DNA from: an uncultured Desulfuromonadales bacterium
GTDB lineage: Bacteria; Desulfobacterota; Desulfuromonadia; Geobacterales; Pseudopelobacteraceae
Assembly (NCBI GenBank): GCA_903868145.1
Contig: CAIPTY010000015.1
Location: forward strand, 62,001-126,000
DNA: 64,000 nucleotides
Direction of reading: 5' to 3'
Position 1 is the first letter of the stretch; each line of letters begins with the position of its first letter. The notes under the pieces are model-generated. The model was not told where the DNA came from. It saw only the letters and a program-made list of their open reading frames with translations, and ran no database searches. Position numbers and translations under genes: made by a program. Shown one piece after another: positions 38,459 to 47,431 of this stretch.

Positions 38459-39940
38459 ATGGAAGCACTTTCGTTCCAGCAAGCTCTTCAGCAGTCAATA
38501 CTATCTGCCAACCTGATTCCGATCCTTCCGGAGATACTTCTCTCCGTACTCGCCATGGTTCTGCTGCTCGTCAATGTATTCGCGCCGGCCGGCCAGAAAT
38601 CGTATCTGAACTACATCAGTTTCTTCGGGATAGTGGTCACAGGCATACTGGTGGCGGTCGGCTGGGGAGGGCACATTGAGAGCTTCAGCGGTTCGGTTGT
38701 CCTGGACAACTTTGCCACGTTCTTCAAATTAATCTTTCTGGTTTCGGCCGGACTCGCCATTCTCATAGCAGACCAGTACATGGAGCGCGAAGGTTGTAAT
38801 CACGGGGAACTCTACCCGCTGATTCTCTTCACGGTTGTCGGAATGATGCTGATGGCATCGGGCACCGATCTGATGACCATATTCCTTGGTCTCGAGGTCA
38901 TGTCCGTTTCACTGTACGTGCTGGCAGGTTTCAACCGGGGCAGCATCAAATCAAATGAGGCCGGTCTCAAATACTTCCTTCTGGGCGCTTTCTCCACCGG
39001 CTTTCTCCTGTACGGCATGGCGCTGATCTATGGCGCTACCGGCACGACCCGTATCGCCAAAATTGCTGTGCAGGTTGGACAGATGAGTCTTCCTTCCGCC
39101 AATATCATGCTCCTGGCTGGCATGCTGCTGATGCTGACAGGCTTTGCCTTTAAGGTGGCGGCAGCTCCGTTCCATATGTGGACCCCCGATGTGTATGAAG
39201 GAGCACCAACACCAATTACCGCATTTATGTCGGCCGGCCCGAAGGCCGCAGGGTTCGCGGCAGCGTTGCGGATATTTCTGGTCGCCCTCCCCACCATGCA
39301 GGTAGAGTGGAGTCAGGTGTTCTGGGTTCTGGCCGTTCTGACCATGACGGTCGGAAACATAACCGCGCTCCGCCAGGATAACATCAAGCGCATGCTGGCC
39401 TATTCATCAATTGCCCATGCCGGTTATGCACTGGTGGGCTTTGCCGCCGGTAACCCCACCGGTACCGCAGGCATACTGTTCTACATGCTCTCATATTCAT
39501 TCATGAACATCGGCGCATTTGCCATCATTATTCTGGTAGGTAAAAAGGGTGAGTCAAACGGAACCGTTCAGGATTTTGCCGGTTTTGGAGTCAAGCACCC
39601 TGTCCTGGCGGTTGCCATGTCGATCTTTCTGTTTTCACTGGCAGGCATGCCACCAACGGCTGGTTTTATCGGCAAATTCTACCTGTTCTCCGGCGCAGTA
39701 CAGAAGGGCTATATCTGGCTTGCTATTATCGGTGTACTCAATAGCGCAGCTTCGGTCTACTACTACCTGCGGGTAATGGTCTATATGTACATGAAGGATT
39801 CGACCGAGGAGTTTGACTGGATGCAGCTGACAGTTCCCATGGCGCTCTGCGTCGCAATTGCTGTTGCCGGCTCCCTGATACCCGGTATCGTACCATCGTT
39901 CATTCTGCAGTTTGCACAGCAGGCGGTACGTTTGATTTGA
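38459..39940 (+). CDS. nuoN: NADH-quinone oxidoreductase subunit N
   Basis: This 493-residue antiporter-like subunit ends the operon. LGLEVMSVSLYVLAG and FKVAAAPFHMWTPDVYEGAPTP are family signatures. GGAGG precedes the ATG, and a terminator follows 25 bases after the stop. Confidence 0.98.
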   Translation: MEALSFQQALQQSILSANLIPILPEILLSVLAMVLLLVNVFAPAGQKSYLNYISFFGIVVTGILVAVGWGGHIESFSGSVVLDNFATFFKLIFLVSAGLAILIADQYMEREGCNHGELYPLILFTVVGMMLMASGTDLMTIFLGLEVMSVSLYVLAGFNRGSIKSNEAGLKYFLLGAFSTGFLLYGMALIYGATGTTRIAKIAVQVGQMSLPSANIMLLAGMLLMLTGFAFKVAAAPFHMWTPDVYEGAPTPITAFMSAGPKAAGFAAALRIFLVALPTMQVEWSQVFWVLAVLTMTVGNITALRQDNIKRMLAYSSIAHAGYALVGFAAGNPTGTAGILFYMLSYSFMNIGAFAIIILVGKKGESNGTVQDFAGFGVKHPVLAVAMSIFLFSLAGMPPTAGFIGKFYLFSGAVQKGYIWLAIIGVLNSAASVYYYLRVMVYMYMKDSTEEFDWMQLTVPMALCVAIAVAGSLIPGIVPSFILQFAQQAVRLI

Positions 39941-39964
39941 TTGCGGCCGCTCCAATCCGAAATG

Positions 39965-39997
39965 AAAAGGGCATCTCCGACGGGGATGCCCTTTTTT
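39965..39997 (+). terminator. Intrinsic terminator of the nuo operon
   Basis: AAAAGGGCATC pairs with GATGCCCTTTT, extended inward by a few more pairs around a GAC loop and followed by T residues. It lies 25 bases after nuoN and before the convergent DUF2288 gene, and could work on both strands. Confidence 0.92.
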
Positions 39998-40029
39998 CGA
40001 GTAAAGTTTTTGCCGCGCCAGAATAAAGC

Positions 40030-40332
40030 TCAATGAAAAGTGGGAGTTCGCTCCTGAATCAAAACGTACGGGCTGACAATCAGCATGGAAAACTTCTTCT
40101 GCCCCTGGTCATCCCAATGACGGATTTGAGAGCCTGAAGGCTTGCCGATCTTGCCACGGTTGATCCACTCCTGAATGACATCCGTATCGTCATGTGCGAC
40201 TTTTAGCGCCGCCTCTGCCAGATCAATACTGTCATCAATCAGAACCAGAGCACCACGTTCCAGGTGAGCCCTCAGCCAGCTCCATTCCGCTTCATCTACG
40301 GCCAACGCCAGTTCTTCTTTCTCCGGTATCAT
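40030..40332 (-). CDS. DUF2288 family protein
   Basis: This 100-residue acidic cytoplasmic protein has no known function. The pattern EAEWSWLRAHLERGALVLIDDSIDLAEAA, then IQEWINRGKI and a C-terminal VSPYVLIQER, matches my memory of the DUF2288 family. The ATG at 40332 follows AGGAGACTCC; the open frame runs 30 codons further into the upstream glycosyltransferase gene and that part is ignored. It lies 40 bases after that gene on the same strand, so cotranscription is likely. Confidence 0.8.
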   Translation of the reverse strand: MIPEKEELALAVDEAEWSWLRAHLERGALVLIDDSIDLAEAALKVAHDDTDVIQEWINRGKIGKPSGSQIRHWDDQGQKKFSMLIVSPYVLIQERTPTFH

Positions 40333-40372
40333 GGAGTCTCCTCTGTGAATACATTCAGGATAATCGGATGTA

Positions 40373-41383
40373 TCAGGAAACACAGATAAAGTCGAGCCCT
40401 TCCTGAAGCCCGTGGTGAGCAATCAGGGTCCTGAACTGTTCTCGGGCCCCGCGTACACCGATGGCGACCAGAATTTTGTCCTCAAGAGCCCCAATCATGT
40501 CTGGATGGACAACCGCGGCTCCATGGAGATTTCTCCCCACTTTTCGAGGATCAACGTCAAGCCAGGCGGAAACGCCGATATTCTCATCTCTGAGCAGGCG
40601 CTGCCAGGCCCGCCCTTCCTGCCCGGCGCCCGCAATGACAACACGGTCAACATCTGAAAGAAAACTATTTTTCAGATGGTACATTTTGCAGTTCCTGAAT
40701 GCGACAGCAGAATACTCATCCATTGTTCGCGTCGCGCGTTCAGGATGATCCCGCCAGAAAAAAAGGACCTCGGGCAATCTGGCGAAACGGATGCCGGCCC
40801 GGGCCAATCGTAACCAGAGATCGTAATCCTCTGCCCAGCCGCAATTGCGGTAACCCCCCACCTGCTCCAGCAGATCTCTGCGGCAGACGATACTGGGATG
40901 GACGAACGGCGATTCCACACACAGGTCCCGCATGATACTGTCATGACAGTCAAGAGCATTCTGCCAGGTTTCGTAGGCAATCATGCCCGGTCTGAGCCTC
41001 CTGCGGGGAAAATGACGGAAATTGCAGGCAACCAGGCCCACCTCGGGGTGACTGTCAAGGTATGCGACCTGGAGTTCCAGACGCCGCGGGTGGCAGACAT
41101 CGTCACCGTCCATGCGCGCCACCAGAGGGGCTCTACAGACTGCCAGCCCGGCAGCCAGAGCCGGCACCAATCCCCTGTCGGCGGGGCGAAGTACCCGAAC
41201 CCGAGAATCCCGATGTCCGGCGGCGGCGAGGATCGCAGGCGATGCGTCACTCGAAGCATCATCGACTGCAATCAGTTCCCACTCTGAGAAGGTTTGTTGA
41301 AAAAGTGACGCCAATGCAGCGGGAAGAAACTGCTCCTCATTGCGAACCGGCATAATAATTGAGACGCGGGGTTGAGCGTGCAT
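40373..41383 (-). CDS. Family 2 glycosyltransferase with C-terminal nucleotide-binding-like domain
   Basis: This is a 336-residue protein. Residues 1-220 form a GT-A fold glycosyltransferase: VSIIMPVRNEEQFLPAAL at the start, the UDP-site VDDASSD, and the metal-binding MDGDD. From about residue 245 a second part begins with VVIAGAGQEGRAWQRLL, a Rossmann-like glycine loop as in CoA- or nucleotide-binding domains of sugar acyltransferases. The sugar and acceptor are unknown. It lies 12 bases after the TSUP gene; an LPS or exopolysaccharide role is only inferred. Confidence 0.85.
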   Translation of the reverse strand: MHAQPRVSIIMPVRNEEQFLPAALASLFQQTFSEWELIAVDDASSDASPAILAAAGHRDSRVRVLRPADRGLVPALAAGLAVCRAPLVARMDGDDVCHPRRLELQVAYLDSHPEVGLVACNFRHFPRRRLRPGMIAYETWQNALDCHDSIMRDLCVESPFVHPSIVCRRDLLEQVGGYRNCGWAEDYDLWLRLARAGIRFARLPEVLFFWRDHPERATRTMDEYSAVAFRNCKMYHLKNSFLSDVDRVVIAGAGQEGRAWQRLLRDENIGVSAWLDVDPRKVGRNLHGAAVVHPDMIGALEDKILVAIGVRGAREQFRTLIAHHGLQEGLDFICVS

Positions 41384-41394
41384 GAGGCACCCGA

Positions 41395-42156
41395 TCAGCG
41401 GAAATTCTGCCAGATCAGCCTGGCAGTGATGAGCAGCACCATGGTAATGAATACCGGACGGATAAAGCGGGTTCCTCTATTGACCACCAGCCGGGCGCCA
41501 ATACGGGCTCCAATGAACTGGCCGATTCCCATCACCAGACCTTCGCGCCAGAGGACCGAACCACCGATGCTGAAAAAGAGCAGCGAGATGAAGTTACTGG
41601 TGAAATTCATCACCTTGGTGTAACCGGTCGCCTTAGTCATGTTAAACCCCAGGCCGAGCATAAGCGCCATAACCCAGAATGAACCGGTGCCGGGTCCGAA
41701 GAAGCCATCGTAGAAACCAAGGGTACTGCCTGCAAGAAAAAAGAACAGGAGTGGCCCCATCCGGGGATGAATGTCATGCAGGCCGAGGCGGGGCGTCAAC
41801 AGGGTGTAGACCACAATTGCCAGCAGCAGCCAGGGAATGACAAGTCTCAGAAATCCGGGATCCAGCAACTGAACAACCCAGGTGCCGAAGCCGGCTCCCA
41901 GGGCAGTGAAGGCGATGCCTGTCCTGCATTCACCCAGCCTGACGGTCCCGGCCCGGATAAAGGTCAGCATGGCGCTGCCCGAACCGAAGCTGGCCTGAAG
42001 CTTGTTGGTACCCAAGGCCACCTGTGGCGGCAGACCTATGCCCAGCAGTACGGGAATGGTAATCAGGCCTCCTCCGCCCGCTATTGCATCCACCAGACCG
42101 GCTGTAAGACCGGCGACGAAGAGAAGTGGAAATAACAGTATGTGCTGATGCATCAT
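41395..42156 (-). CDS. TSUP family (TauE/SafE-like) membrane exporter
   Basis: This 253-residue protein has about eight membrane segments. The duplicated glycine-rich pattern, GLVDAIAGGGGLITIPVLL at the N-terminus and GFYDGFFGPGTGSFWVMAL in the middle, is the hallmark of the sulfite/organosulfonate exporter family. The substrate cannot be told. A GGGAGGAGAGA site precedes the ATG. Confidence 0.9.
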   Translation of the reverse strand: MMHQHILLFPLLFVAGLTAGLVDAIAGGGGLITIPVLLGIGLPPQVALGTNKLQASFGSGSAMLTFIRAGTVRLGECRTGIAFTALGAGFGTWVVQLLDPGFLRLVIPWLLLAIVVYTLLTPRLGLHDIHPRMGPLLFFFLAGSTLGFYDGFFGPGTGSFWVMALMLGLGFNMTKATGYTKVMNFTSNFISLLFFSIGGSVLWREGLVMGIGQFIGARIGARLVVNRGTRFIRPVFITMVLLITARLIWQNFR

Positions 42157-42287
42157 TCTCTCCTCCCGGTCACCGGCTTTCGACCTTCGAGAGAGACCGA
42201 CGACGGAAAAACGGCGGAACAGGAATTCGCTTGACTATAGTCGGAAAAATCAACGAGGATGCGGAATAAACGTATAGGACACTACGA

Positions 42288-42947
42288 GTGAACAGTCAAT
42301 CATTCCACAAAAACTCCACCCTTGCAGCTATTGCGGACCGGCTTGAACGCCTCCAGCATCATGAATGTAGCGGAACAGACCGCACCCGCGCGGCCGTGGC
42401 CATGATTCTGCGAGAGGCGGGAGGTGATCTGGAGATACTCTTTATTGAGCGGGCTCGAGATGAGAGGGATCCCTGGTCCGGTCATCTGGCATTTCCGGGA
42501 GGCAAGGTAGAGCAGGGCGAGAACCCCCGTCAAGCCGCAGAGCGCGAAACATGGGAAGAGATTGGTCTTGATCTGCAGTCAGCCTCTTTTCTGGGTCAGT
42601 TCCCTGATATTGTCGGGGCTAACCTGCCGGTCAGGGTTTCATGTTTTGTCTACGGGATCAACACCGCGCCGCTTGATATGGTGGCAAACGCAGAGGTGCA
42701 CGATATGTTCTGGGTCAGTCTGGCTGAAATAGCTGATACGGAACGACATTTGACGACGATGGTCGGATTTTCCGGAACATCAATGGAGGTTCCGGCCATA
42801 ATCCTTCCGCAACCGGACAAACCGGTGCTCTGGGGCATAACCTACCGTCTGGTGATGTATCTCCTGGAGGAGACGTCCGGGAGTGCCTCCTCAGAGCCTC
42901 TTCCCGATCCGTTTAAGCAGCAGGGAATTCAGCACAACCGAAACTGA
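42288..42947 (+). CDS. NUDIX hydrolase (CoA pyrophosphatase-like)
   Basis: This 219-residue protein has a perfect NUDIX box: GGKVEQGENPRQAAERETWEEIG. The preceding SGHLAFPGG resembles the coenzyme A pyrophosphatase subgroup, so CoA or a related dinucleotide is a possible substrate, but this is weak. The start is GTG with AGGA about eight bases upstream. The last 57 bases overlap the end of the convergent copper ATPase gene. Confidence 0.87.
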   Translation: MNSQSFHKNSTLAAIADRLERLQHHECSGTDRTRAAVAMILREAGGDLEILFIERARDERDPWSGHLAFPGGKVEQGENPRQAAERETWEEIGLDLQSASFLGQFPDIVGANLPVRVSCFVYGINTAPLDMVANAEVHDMFWVSLAEIADTERHLTTMVGFSGTSMEVPAIILPQPDKPVLWGITYRLVMYLLEETSGSASSEPLPDPFKQQGIQHNRN

Positions 42948-45122
42948 TGAAAGAGCCATGGCCAGCCCCGCATATTCAGGTTTGAGGATGAAACCGTAGC
43001 GCGCCAGCATTCCTGCGGCTACCGGTATGCCGAGGATGTTGTAGAAAAGCGCCCAGAACAGGTTCTGCTTGACCTTTGACAGGGTCGCGCGCCCGATTTT
43101 AATTGCCCTGCACACATCCATCAGATCGTCGCGCATGAGGATGATATCACCGGTCTCCCTGGCCACATCCGTGCCGCCGCCAATGGCAATGCCGATCTCG
43201 GCCTGAGCCAGGGCAGGGGCATCGTTGATGCCGTCACCAACCATACCGGTGATCATCTTGCGCTGCTGGTATTCCTTGACAACTTTCTGCTTGCGTTCCG
43301 GCAGAACCTCGGCTTCATAGGTGTCAACACCGGCCTGTTGTGCAACCATGGCTGCAACGTCAGCATGGTCGCCGGTGATCATGCAGGTCTTGATTCCCAT
43401 GCGCTTGATCTCGCTGATGGCAGCGGCGGAATTGGGTTTGAGTGTATCAGCGAAGGCAGCAATGCCGACCAGGGTCGTTCCGGCAGCCACGTACATAAGT
43501 GATTTGCCCGACTCAGCCAGAGCTGCCGCCTTGTCCGCCAGCGGAGCCAGCGAGATTCCTTCCTCTTCCAGCAGCCGTTCATTGCCGACCGCCAGACGAA
43601 ACCCCCCGTAGTTGCAGGTTATGCCATAGCCACCACGCTCTTCATAGTCATCCGCTTCACCGGCCTTGATTCCTGCCTTTTCAGCCGCCGTCATGGCCGC
43701 TTTCGCAAGCGGATGCGTCGAATGGGCCTCGGCGGTGGCCAGGCATTCCAGCAGGCGACTGGGGTCAACATGACGGCTCACCGGGATCAGGTCTGTCATT
43801 GTCGGCGTGCCGGTTGTCAAGGTGCCGGTCTTGTCAATCAGCAGTACCTGAAGGCGGGAGATAATCTCCAGAGCAGACCCTTTTTTTACCAGAATTCCCC
43901 GGTTCAGGGCAACCGCGCTACCGACCATGATGGCCGTCGGCGTTGCCAGTCCCATGGCGCAGGGGCATGAGATGACGATTACCGTCACGGCAAACCTGAA
44001 AGCGGTCAGAAAATCGGAATGGAGGACGAAGAACCAGCAGATGAATGTAGCCACAGCAAGAATGATGACGGTCGGTACAAACCAGGCCGATACCCTGTCT
44101 GCAAAGCGCTGGATGGGCGCCTTGTCCGCCTGCGCTTCGCGTACCATCCTGACGATCTGTGACAGCAGGGTGGCCTCGCCGACCCGCGTGGCTCGAATCT
44201 TCAGCACGCCACTCTTGCTGATAGTGGCTCCGATAACTGCATCGCCGACATTTTTCATCACCGGCATCGCTTCACCGCTGACCATGGCCTCGTTTACGGC
44301 GCTGCTGCCTTCAATGACCTCGCCATCCACCGGTATGGTTTCACCGGGACGCACCAGCACCACATCATCCACGCGGAGAATGGAAGCCGGCACCTCTTTT
44401 TCAGCAGTTCCTGTCACCAGTCGGGCCCTGTCGGTCTGGAGGCGCAGCAGGTGATGCAGGGTCTCTGTTGCCTTGCCGCGTGCGCGGGTCTCCAGGTATT
44501 TACCCAGACTGATGAAGGCTATCAGCATGGCCGAAGTCTCGAAAAACACTTCCCGGCCGGGTCCGAGAAAACCGGTATACGCCAGAAGTGAGTAGAAATA
44601 GGCGGCCGATGTTCCCAATGCAACCAGCACATCCATGTTGGCGCTGCGATTCCTGAGCGCGTTCAGCGCCCCCCGGTAAAACGTCAGGCCGGCCGAGAAC
44701 TGAACCAGTGTGGCCAGGACGAAATTGAGCTGCATTATGGCCCGGTTGCCGTGCATGCCCATGGTGAACATGATGGGTAACGAGGCCGCCAGCGCAAAGA
44801 TGAACCAGTTACGCTGAATGCGTGTGTCATTGACGGTTGCCGACTCCGCATCCCGCAATTCAACCGGCGTGTAACCGGCTGAATGCACCAGACCGAAAAC
44901 ATTTGAGACCGTCAGGCGTTGGGGATCGAAACGGACAAAAGCTGATTCTGTAGTCAGGTTGACGATGGCGGTGCTGACGGCGGGATGAGCCAGCAGTTTT
45001 TTCTCCAGCGTGTTGACACAGGCCGCGCAGTGCAGGCCGCGCACTCCGAAGATGGTTTCGGCGGTGGGCTCAGGGGGGATGTCTATAAGGTCCGATGTCA
45101 CGGATTCGTGTTGTTCACTCAA
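42891..45122 (-). CDS. copA: Cu+-exporting P1B-type ATPase
   Basis: This 743-residue pump moves Cu+ from the cytoplasm outward. It has a single N-terminal metal-binding domain (GLHCAAC, Cys32/Cys35), the membrane CPC motif (SCPCAMGLATP, about residue 386), the phosphorylation site DKTGT (about residue 434), MVGDGINDAPAL, and the YN and MALSS signatures in the last two helices that mark the Cu+ subgroup. The start chosen is TTG at 45122, after GGAGA and overlapping the stop of the upstream AI-2E gene; a GTG at 45155 is an alternative giving 754 residues. Confidence 0.95.
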   Translation of the reverse strand: MSEQHESVTSDLIDIPPEPTAETIFGVRGLHCAACVNTLEKKLLAHPAVSTAIVNLTTESAFVRFDPQRLTVSNVFGLVHSAGYTPVELRDAESATVNDTRIQRNWFIFALAASLPIMFTMGMHGNRAIMQLNFVLATLVQFSAGLTFYRGALNALRNRSANMDVLVALGTSAAYFYSLLAYTGFLGPGREVFFETSAMLIAFISLGKYLETRARGKATETLHHLLRLQTDRARLVTGTAEKEVPASILRVDDVVLVRPGETIPVDGEVIEGSSAVNEAMVSGEAMPVMKNVGDAVIGATISKSGVLKIRATRVGEATLLSQIVRMVREAQADKAPIQRFADRVSAWFVPTVIILAVATFICWFFVLHSDFLTAFRFAVTVIVISCPCAMGLATPTAIMVGSAVALNRGILVKKGSALEIISRLQVLLIDKTGTLTTGTPTMTDLIPVSRHVDPSRLLECLATAEAHSTHPLAKAAMTAAEKAGIKAGEADDYEERGGYGITCNYGGFRLAVGNERLLEEEGISLAPLADKAAALAESGKSLMYVAAGTTLVGIAAFADTLKPNSAAAISEIKRMGIKTCMITGDHADVAAMVAQQAGVDTYEAEVLPERKQKVVKEYQQRKMITGMVGDGINDAPALAQAEIGIAIGGGTDVARETGDIILMRDDLMDVCRAIKIGRATLSKVKQNLFWALFYNILGIPVAAGMLARYGFILKPEYAGLAMALSSVSVVLNSLLLKRIGKRL

Positions 45123-46180
45123 TGTCTGAAATCTCCATTGATAAAATGTCCCCACGCAATCTTCATTGCGGATGCGATGGGGAGAGCAAGCAGGATACCC
45201 CAGAATCCCAGGAGTTCACCAAGGGCCATCACCATGATGATGGTCACCAGCGGATTGAGATTCATGGATTTTTTGAATACCAGCGGCTTAACGATATAGC
45301 CTTCAAGGAAGTAGATCACTCCGAAAACAAAGCCGATCTTTACCAGAATACCCACGGTCTGGTACTTGAACCACGCGAAGAACAGTGCCGGAAGGACGGC
45401 TATGATCACCCCGATAAAGGGCATGATCGAAGCTGCCCCCGCGAAGATGCCGCAGAAGAGCGGGTGGGGTATGTCCATGACATAGAGTGCCGGAGAGGCA
45501 AGCACTGCCACAATGATTGACACGATCACCTGGCCCCGGAGATAACCGCCGATGCTGCTGTTTACCTCATTGCCGATGCCGGTCAGGATGTCGCGGCGAT
45601 GTTCGGGGAGCCATGAGGAGACCGTCTTCATAATGAGCCGTTTGTAGTACAGCATGAAGAAGACCAGGATCGGTGAGAGCACAATGTTGAAAATGTTGAA
45701 GAAGATGCGGGTGCCAAACGTATAGACCATTGCGCCCGCCTGTTCCGCCGCCTTGTCCACATTACCCGAGAACGTGTCGATCAGCCACTGGATCTCCTCA
45801 GAGCCGTGCTGTGACGGCAGTCGTGTTTTCCAGTCAAGCGCGATCAGCTTGATCTTCTGGATATACAGCGGGAGATCCCGAATGAAGCTGTCCCAGTTGA
45901 TCGTAATCATCGGAACCATGAACGTCAGAAAAAAAACCGTCATAATGCCCAGAACTATGTACAGGAAAATCAGGACGTAGATGCGCCTGACGCCACGTTC
46001 CTCGGCTTTCAGCACGATCGGATCCAGCAGGTAGGCGATGACCCACGAGAGCAGAAAACAGGAGATGGTGTGCTGCAGGGCGTAGCCTGCCGCCGTCAGC
46101 AGGCAGAGAACCAGTATTGCGGCGATCAAACCACCGTAATTGCTCCGCGAGTGGTGCTGTCCGAGCGGCGAGTGGTGCAT
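45119..46180 (-). CDS. AI-2E family transporter (PerM-like permease)
   Basis: This 353-residue membrane protein has about eight transmembrane segments. The long soluble loop between helices 3 and 4 and the C-terminal GYIVKPLVFKKSMNLNPL with a helix-breaking LGFWGILLALPIA are typical. Members export autoinducer-2 or act in Na+/H+ exchange; the substrate here is unknown. It starts after GAGGCG seven bases from the UPF0158 gene and is coupled to copA by overlap. Confidence 0.9.
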   Translation of the reverse strand: MHHSPLGQHHSRSNYGGLIAAILVLCLLTAAGYALQHTISCFLLSWVIAYLLDPIVLKAEERGVRRIYVLIFLYIVLGIMTVFFLTFMVPMITINWDSFIRDLPLYIQKIKLIALDWKTRLPSQHGSEEIQWLIDTFSGNVDKAAEQAGAMVYTFGTRIFFNIFNIVLSPILVFFMLYYKRLIMKTVSSWLPEHRRDILTGIGNEVNSSIGGYLRGQVIVSIIVAVLASPALYVMDIPHPLFCGIFAGAASIMPFIGVIIAVLPALFFAWFKYQTVGILVKIGFVFGVIYFLEGYIVKPLVFKKSMNLNPLVTIIMVMALGELLGFWGILLALPIASAMKIAWGHFINGDFRH

Positions 46181-46187
46181 AGGCGCC

Positions 46188-46643
46188 TCAAATCTGAACG
46201 GTCAGCATTGATTTTGTCTCCATTGTGAACAGGTCATGCTCTTCGAGCCAGTGTTTGACTCTACTGGTGAAAAAATCATCCTTCATTTCCATAAGTTTTT
46301 CGTGTTCATCCGGATAAAAGGAGAGAACATCGTTGAAATTTGCGTACGGCCTCCGCCCGGCCAGGGAATTCCTCAAGAGCGCCTGGAGTTCCCTGTCTTC
46401 CATCGATGCGACAAAATCCAGCAGAAGCTGCCGTTCGATGCCGTAGTCAAATCGCGGGATCTCCAGAAACCGCTCCTGATTGTTCTCCATCTGCCGCCAG
46501 AAGTTGTCGTCTTCCATCGCGGCCGGTACGAAAAAAATCTCGCCGGTGAATCGGTCGAGAAAATACACCCGGTCACCCTTACCGCTGGTAAAAGCGTCCA
46601 TCAGCTCTCCCCAGACTATTTCCACGTTATGTATGAAAGCCAT
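46188..46643 (-). CDS. UPF0158 family protein
   Basis: This 151-residue soluble acidic protein has no known role. The pattern IVWGELMDAFTSG followed by RVYFLDRFTGEIFFV, and the IPRFDYGIERQLLLDFV block, match the UPF0158 family. The ATG at 46643 has AGAGAGG upstream; a longer frame to 46694 lacks a ribosome site. It lies divergent from lpxH-like, with only 59 bases between. Confidence 0.82.
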   Translation of the reverse strand: MAFIHNVEIVWGELMDAFTSGKGDRVYFLDRFTGEIFFVPAAMEDDNFWRQMENNQERFLEIPRFDYGIERQLLLDFVASMEDRELQALLRNSLAGRRPYANFNDVLSFYPDEHEKLMEMKDDFFTSRVKHWLEEHDLFTMETKSMLTVQI

Positions 46644-46702
46644 GGCGGCGACCTCTCTCTTCTCTATTGACTTCTTCGGGGAGTGACAGCACAATCCCGT
46701 TC

Positions 46703-47431
46703 ATGCGTACGATCTTGCTTGCCGATGCCCATCTGGTATCGCCGGATGACCACAACTACCAGCTTCTCCTGCGTTTTCTGCGCGAGCGGGAAGCCGATAC
46801 GGAAACCCTCTTCATTATGGGGGACCTGTTTGATTTCTGGATGGGCTTCCCCTCAAATCCCTTCAGTCAGTATGCTCCCGTTATAGACGCGCTCGAAAGA
46901 CTGAAACAAAGCGGCTGCCGACTGGTGTATTTTGAGGGCAACCATGATTTCCACCTGGGCACTGTCTTCAGCAGCCGTCTGGGGGCAGAGATCCATACCG
47001 CCCCGAAAATCATGACGATCCAGGGGAAGCGTTTTTTGCTCTGTCACGGAGATCAGATAAACAGGTCGGATTACGGGTATCGACTGCTACGGCTGTTGCT
47101 GCATAATCGTCTTGCGCATGCCGCAGTCAACTTTTTCCCCCCTGCCCTGGCACTGCGGATCAGGGATCGGCTCCAGCACACCAGCCGGGCCAGCTATCAG
47201 GTCAACAGCGGTCGTTGGGATTATCAGGCCATCATCTGCGATTTTGCCGCTTCCGTAAAAGAGCAGGGCTGCGACGGCCTGATAACTGGCCACTTCCATC
47301 TGGCATTCCGCGAAGAACTGCAGCAAGCACCTTTCGTGATTCTCTCCCTGGGTGACTGGATGGACCAGTTCACCTTTGGCGAACTGGTTGCTGGTGAACT
47401 GCAGCTGCACACCTACGCGCCTAGCGCCTGA
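46703..47431 (+). CDS. LpxH-like UDP-2,3-diacylglucosamine diphosphatase
   Basis: This 242-residue metallophosphoesterase keeps all five motif blocks: LADAHL, MGDLFDFW, FEGNHDFHLG, CHGDQIN and TGHFHL. This LpxH-type arrangement removes UMP from UDP-diacylglucosamine in lipid A synthesis, at the inner face of the cytoplasmic membrane. The ATG at 46703 is used, since the residues before it are not conserved-looking. Its stop overlaps the convergent penicillin-binding protein gene by 11 bases. Confidence 0.85.
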   Translation: MRTILLADAHLVSPDDHNYQLLLRFLREREADTETLFIMGDLFDFWMGFPSNPFSQYAPVIDALERLKQSGCRLVYFEGNHDFHLGTVFSSRLGAEIHTAPKIMTIQGKRFLLCHGDQINRSDYGYRLLRLLLHNRLAHAAVNFFPPALALRIRDRLQHTSRASYQVNSGRWDYQAIICDFAASVKEQGCDGLITGHFHLAFREELQQAPFVILSLGDWMDQFTFGELVAGELQLHTYAPSA

